From an uncultured Lachnospiraceae bacterium (GTDB lineage: Bacteria; Bacillota_A; Clostridia; Lachnospirales; Lachnospiraceae): a stretch of DNA of 7,233 nt. Position 1 is the first letter of the stretch; every line of letters begins with the position of its first letter. The notes under the pieces were generated by a model. That model was not told the origin of the DNA. It saw nothing but the letters and a program-made list of their open reading frames with translations, and did not search any database. Shown one piece after another: positions 5,922-7,233 of this stretch. A program made the translations under genes and the position numbers. Location of the stretch: positions 1-7,233 of the forward strand of contig USDU01000128.1 of assembly GCA_900553635.1 (NCBI GenBank). The letters are read 5' to 3'.

Positions 5922-6770
5922 ATGAGACATACATTTACATTGGCCAATGGTGTGGAGATTCCGGCGGTGGGCTTCGGTACCTACAAGGCCGCAGAACACA
6001 ACGATGAGGCTATTATCAGCGAAGCTATCCGGCAGGGCTACCGGCATCTGGATACGGCTGCCTTTTATTTTAATGAGGAAGCAGTGGGAAAAGCAGTCCG
6101 GGAAAGCGGCATTCCCCGGGAAAAATTTTTCCTGACCTCGAAGGTCTGGAGAGACCGCCTCGGCTACGATTCAACCCTGCGGGAGTTTGAAGAGTCCTGT
6201 AAAAAACTGGACACCGACTATTTGGATCTGTATCTGATTCACTGGCCGAGACCCGACGACCTGACAGCCGAGTGGAAGGATCTGGACGTGGAAACCTGGA
6301 AAGCCCTGGAGGACCTCTATAAGTCGAAAAAGGTGCGGGCTATCGGCGTCAGCAATTTCCTGCCTCACCATCTGAACAACCTGCTGGAGCGGACCAGTAT
6401 CATTCCTATGGTGAATCAGCTGGAGTTCCATCCGGGATATATGCAGAAGGCCGCGGTGGATTTCAGCCAGCGCCTGGGCATTCAGGTGGAGGCCTGGAGC
6501 CCCATCGGACGGGCTAGAGTGCTTGAGGAGCCGTTGCTTCAGGAGCTTGCGGAGAAATACCAGGTATCCGTAGCGCAGCTTTGCATCCGGTTCGCCCTTC
6601 AGTGCGGCGTACTGCCCTTGCCCAAATCCTCTTCCGGCGAGCGGATGCGTCAGAACCTGGACGTCTTTGGCTTTAATATCGAGGACGACGATATGCATCA
6701 GCTGATGACGCTGCCCCAGATCGGCTGGTCCGGAGAGCACCCGGACCGGGAGAGGGTGAAGTTACGATGA
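5922..6770 (+). CDS. Aldo/keto reductase, 2,5-diketogluconate reductase-like
   Basis: This complete 282-residue protein has the length of the monomeric (alpha/beta)8-barrel aldo/keto reductases, cytoplasmic enzymes that reduce aldehydes and ketones with NAD(P)H. The catalytic tetrad is intact: Asp44 (HLDTA), Tyr49 (AAFYFNEEAVG), Lys74 (TSKVW) and His107 (LIHWP). Further family marks are GVSNF (142-146), Asn165-Gln166 in VNQLEFHP, AWSPIGR (191-197) and the cofactor segment PLPKSSSGERMRQN (232-245), where the basic residues usually contact the NADP phosphate. This pattern is closest to the 2,5-diketo-D-gluconate reductase and prostaglandin-synthase-like group; the real substrate cannot be read from sequence. 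AAGGGAG lies 6 nt before the ATG, and a good promoter lies upstream. No terminator hairpin follows the TGA. Codon use is ordinary for the window (Ile codons 14 of 14 ATC or ATT). Confidence 0.95.
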   Translation: MRHTFTLANGVEIPAVGFGTYKAAEHNDEAIISEAIRQGYRHLDTAAFYFNEEAVGKAVRESGIPREKFFLTSKVWRDRLGYDSTLREFEESCKKLDTDYLDLYLIHWPRPDDLTAEWKDLDVETWKALEDLYKSKKVRAIGVSNFLPHHLNNLLERTSIIPMVNQLEFHPGYMQKAAVDFSQRLGIQVEAWSPIGRARVLEEPLLQELAEKYQVSVAQLCIRFALQCGVLPLPKSSSGERMRQNLDVFGFNIEDDDMHQLMTLPQIGWSGEHPDRERVKLR

Positions 6771-6821
6771 AATATCAGATAAATATGTCTGAATTATTAT
6801 GATCAGAGAAATAATTTTATC

Positions 6822-7233
6822 ATGGTCAGATTCAACGGTGAGAGAATAAAGCTCTATGACAATAACAGGCTTACAATAGTCGATGCGGCGCTTCAGGCGG
6901 GATTTCCAAACGATGAGCTGTTTCCAAAGCGCGGCACACCGATAAACTTTACGGTAAACGGTGTTGCAAGACTTGTAAGAGGCGAAGCAGGAGAGGGCGC
7001 AGTGGTGACCATGAATGGAAAGCCTGCAAGCATCAATACACCACTTGAGCCAAACAGTGAGATAATCATAGAGCCGTCCACAGCAGGAGAGGCAGCAGTG
7101 TATAAGATATCGCAGCTTGATGAGTACAATCATTCTGTCATTACTTTTATCATAAACGGCAGAAGGGTTTCATGTCCTAGGTTTGTCCAGGTAAACGGAG
7201 AGCTTGAGCCGGAGGATTACAGCATCAGGGAAA
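6822..7233 (+). CDS. Partial ORF, beta-grasp-like repeats; possible tail of an FtsA-like protein
   Basis: The frame is open from 6783, just after an in-frame TAA at 6780-6782, to the window end without a stop. The only ATG before 6967 is at 6822, and no good ribosome site precedes it (AGAGAA at best). About 137 residues are visible. They show repeated short modules of the type NG-x-strand-turn-P-x-(N/D)-x-(E)-I: MNGKPASINTPLEPNSEIII, then a second FIINGRRVSCPRFVQVNGEL. Together with TIVDAALQAGF near the start, this suggests tandem ubiquitin-like beta-grasp folds. I recall similar segments in the long C-terminal part of proteins annotated FtsA in Lachnospiraceae, but no actin-like ATPase domain is present here. 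Codon use is unlike the preceding gene: 7 of 12 Ile are ATA and 9 of 10 Arg are AGA or AGG. It may be the 3' portion of a gene whose beginning is missing. Confidence 0.5.
   Translation, partial: MVRFNGERIKLYDNNRLTIVDAALQAGFPNDELFPKRGTPINFTVNGVARLVRGEAGEGAVVTMNGKPASINTPLEPNSEIIIEPSTAGEAAVYKISQLDEYNHSVITFIINGRRVSCPRFVQVNGELEPEDYSIRE

Noticed and set aside
6171..6740. Minus-strand open frame of 189 codons opposite the reductase
   Set aside because: The reductase has an intact catalytic tetrad and its own promoter, and the antisense translation shows no recognisable features.
6767..6802. Tiny ORF (MKYQINMSELL) overlapping the reductase stop by ATGA
   Set aside because: Only 11 codons, no ribosome site of its own and no recognisable features. 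An ATGA overlap alone is weak evidence.

Overview
The window looks like chromosome of a moderately GC-rich anaerobic Firmicute, most likely a Lachnospiraceae member of Clostridia. This rests on strong AGGAG-type ribosome sites, extended -10 promoters, and protein sequences that resemble gut-clostridial families: a MoxR-type ATPase with a long C-terminal extension, a zinc AlaX editing protein with a DHHA1 tail, and a YkpA/YbiT-type ABC-F protein. The assignment comes from family knowledge, not from a search. I see no transposase, CRISPR array, tRNA or rRNA.

Layout. (1) At 2-1129 on + is the 3' part of a MoxR-like AAA+ ATPase gene cut by the window edge. (2) On -, reading 3224 to about 1172, is a probable transcription unit: AlaX-type alanyl-tRNA editing protein, an orphan two-pass membrane protein, and, directly after that stop codon, a strongly structured non-coding RNA (about 1333-1177) ending in a terminator. 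(3) At 3225-3529 is a divergent intergenic region with one promoter facing each way. (4) At 3530-3826 on + is a small conserved-looking protein of unknown function. (5) At 3868-3922 a 21-bp hairpin, a bidirectional terminator, serves this gene and the convergent ABC-F gene (4019-5659, -). (6) At 5660-5921 is a second divergent intergenic region with two promoters. (7) At 5922-6770 on + is an aldo/keto reductase. (8) From about 6783 to the end is an open, unfinished reading frame with markedly different codon use (ATA, AGA and AGG rich). Its protein resembles the beta-grasp-rich tail of a larger clostridial protein, possibly FtsA-like.

The genes do not form one pathway. AlaX and ABC-F both concern translation quality, but they are separate units. 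The most interesting parts are the structured RNA downstream of the AlaX/membrane-protein pair, whose closing helix competes with its own terminator, and the abrupt change of character after 6770, which may be a recombination or assembly junction.
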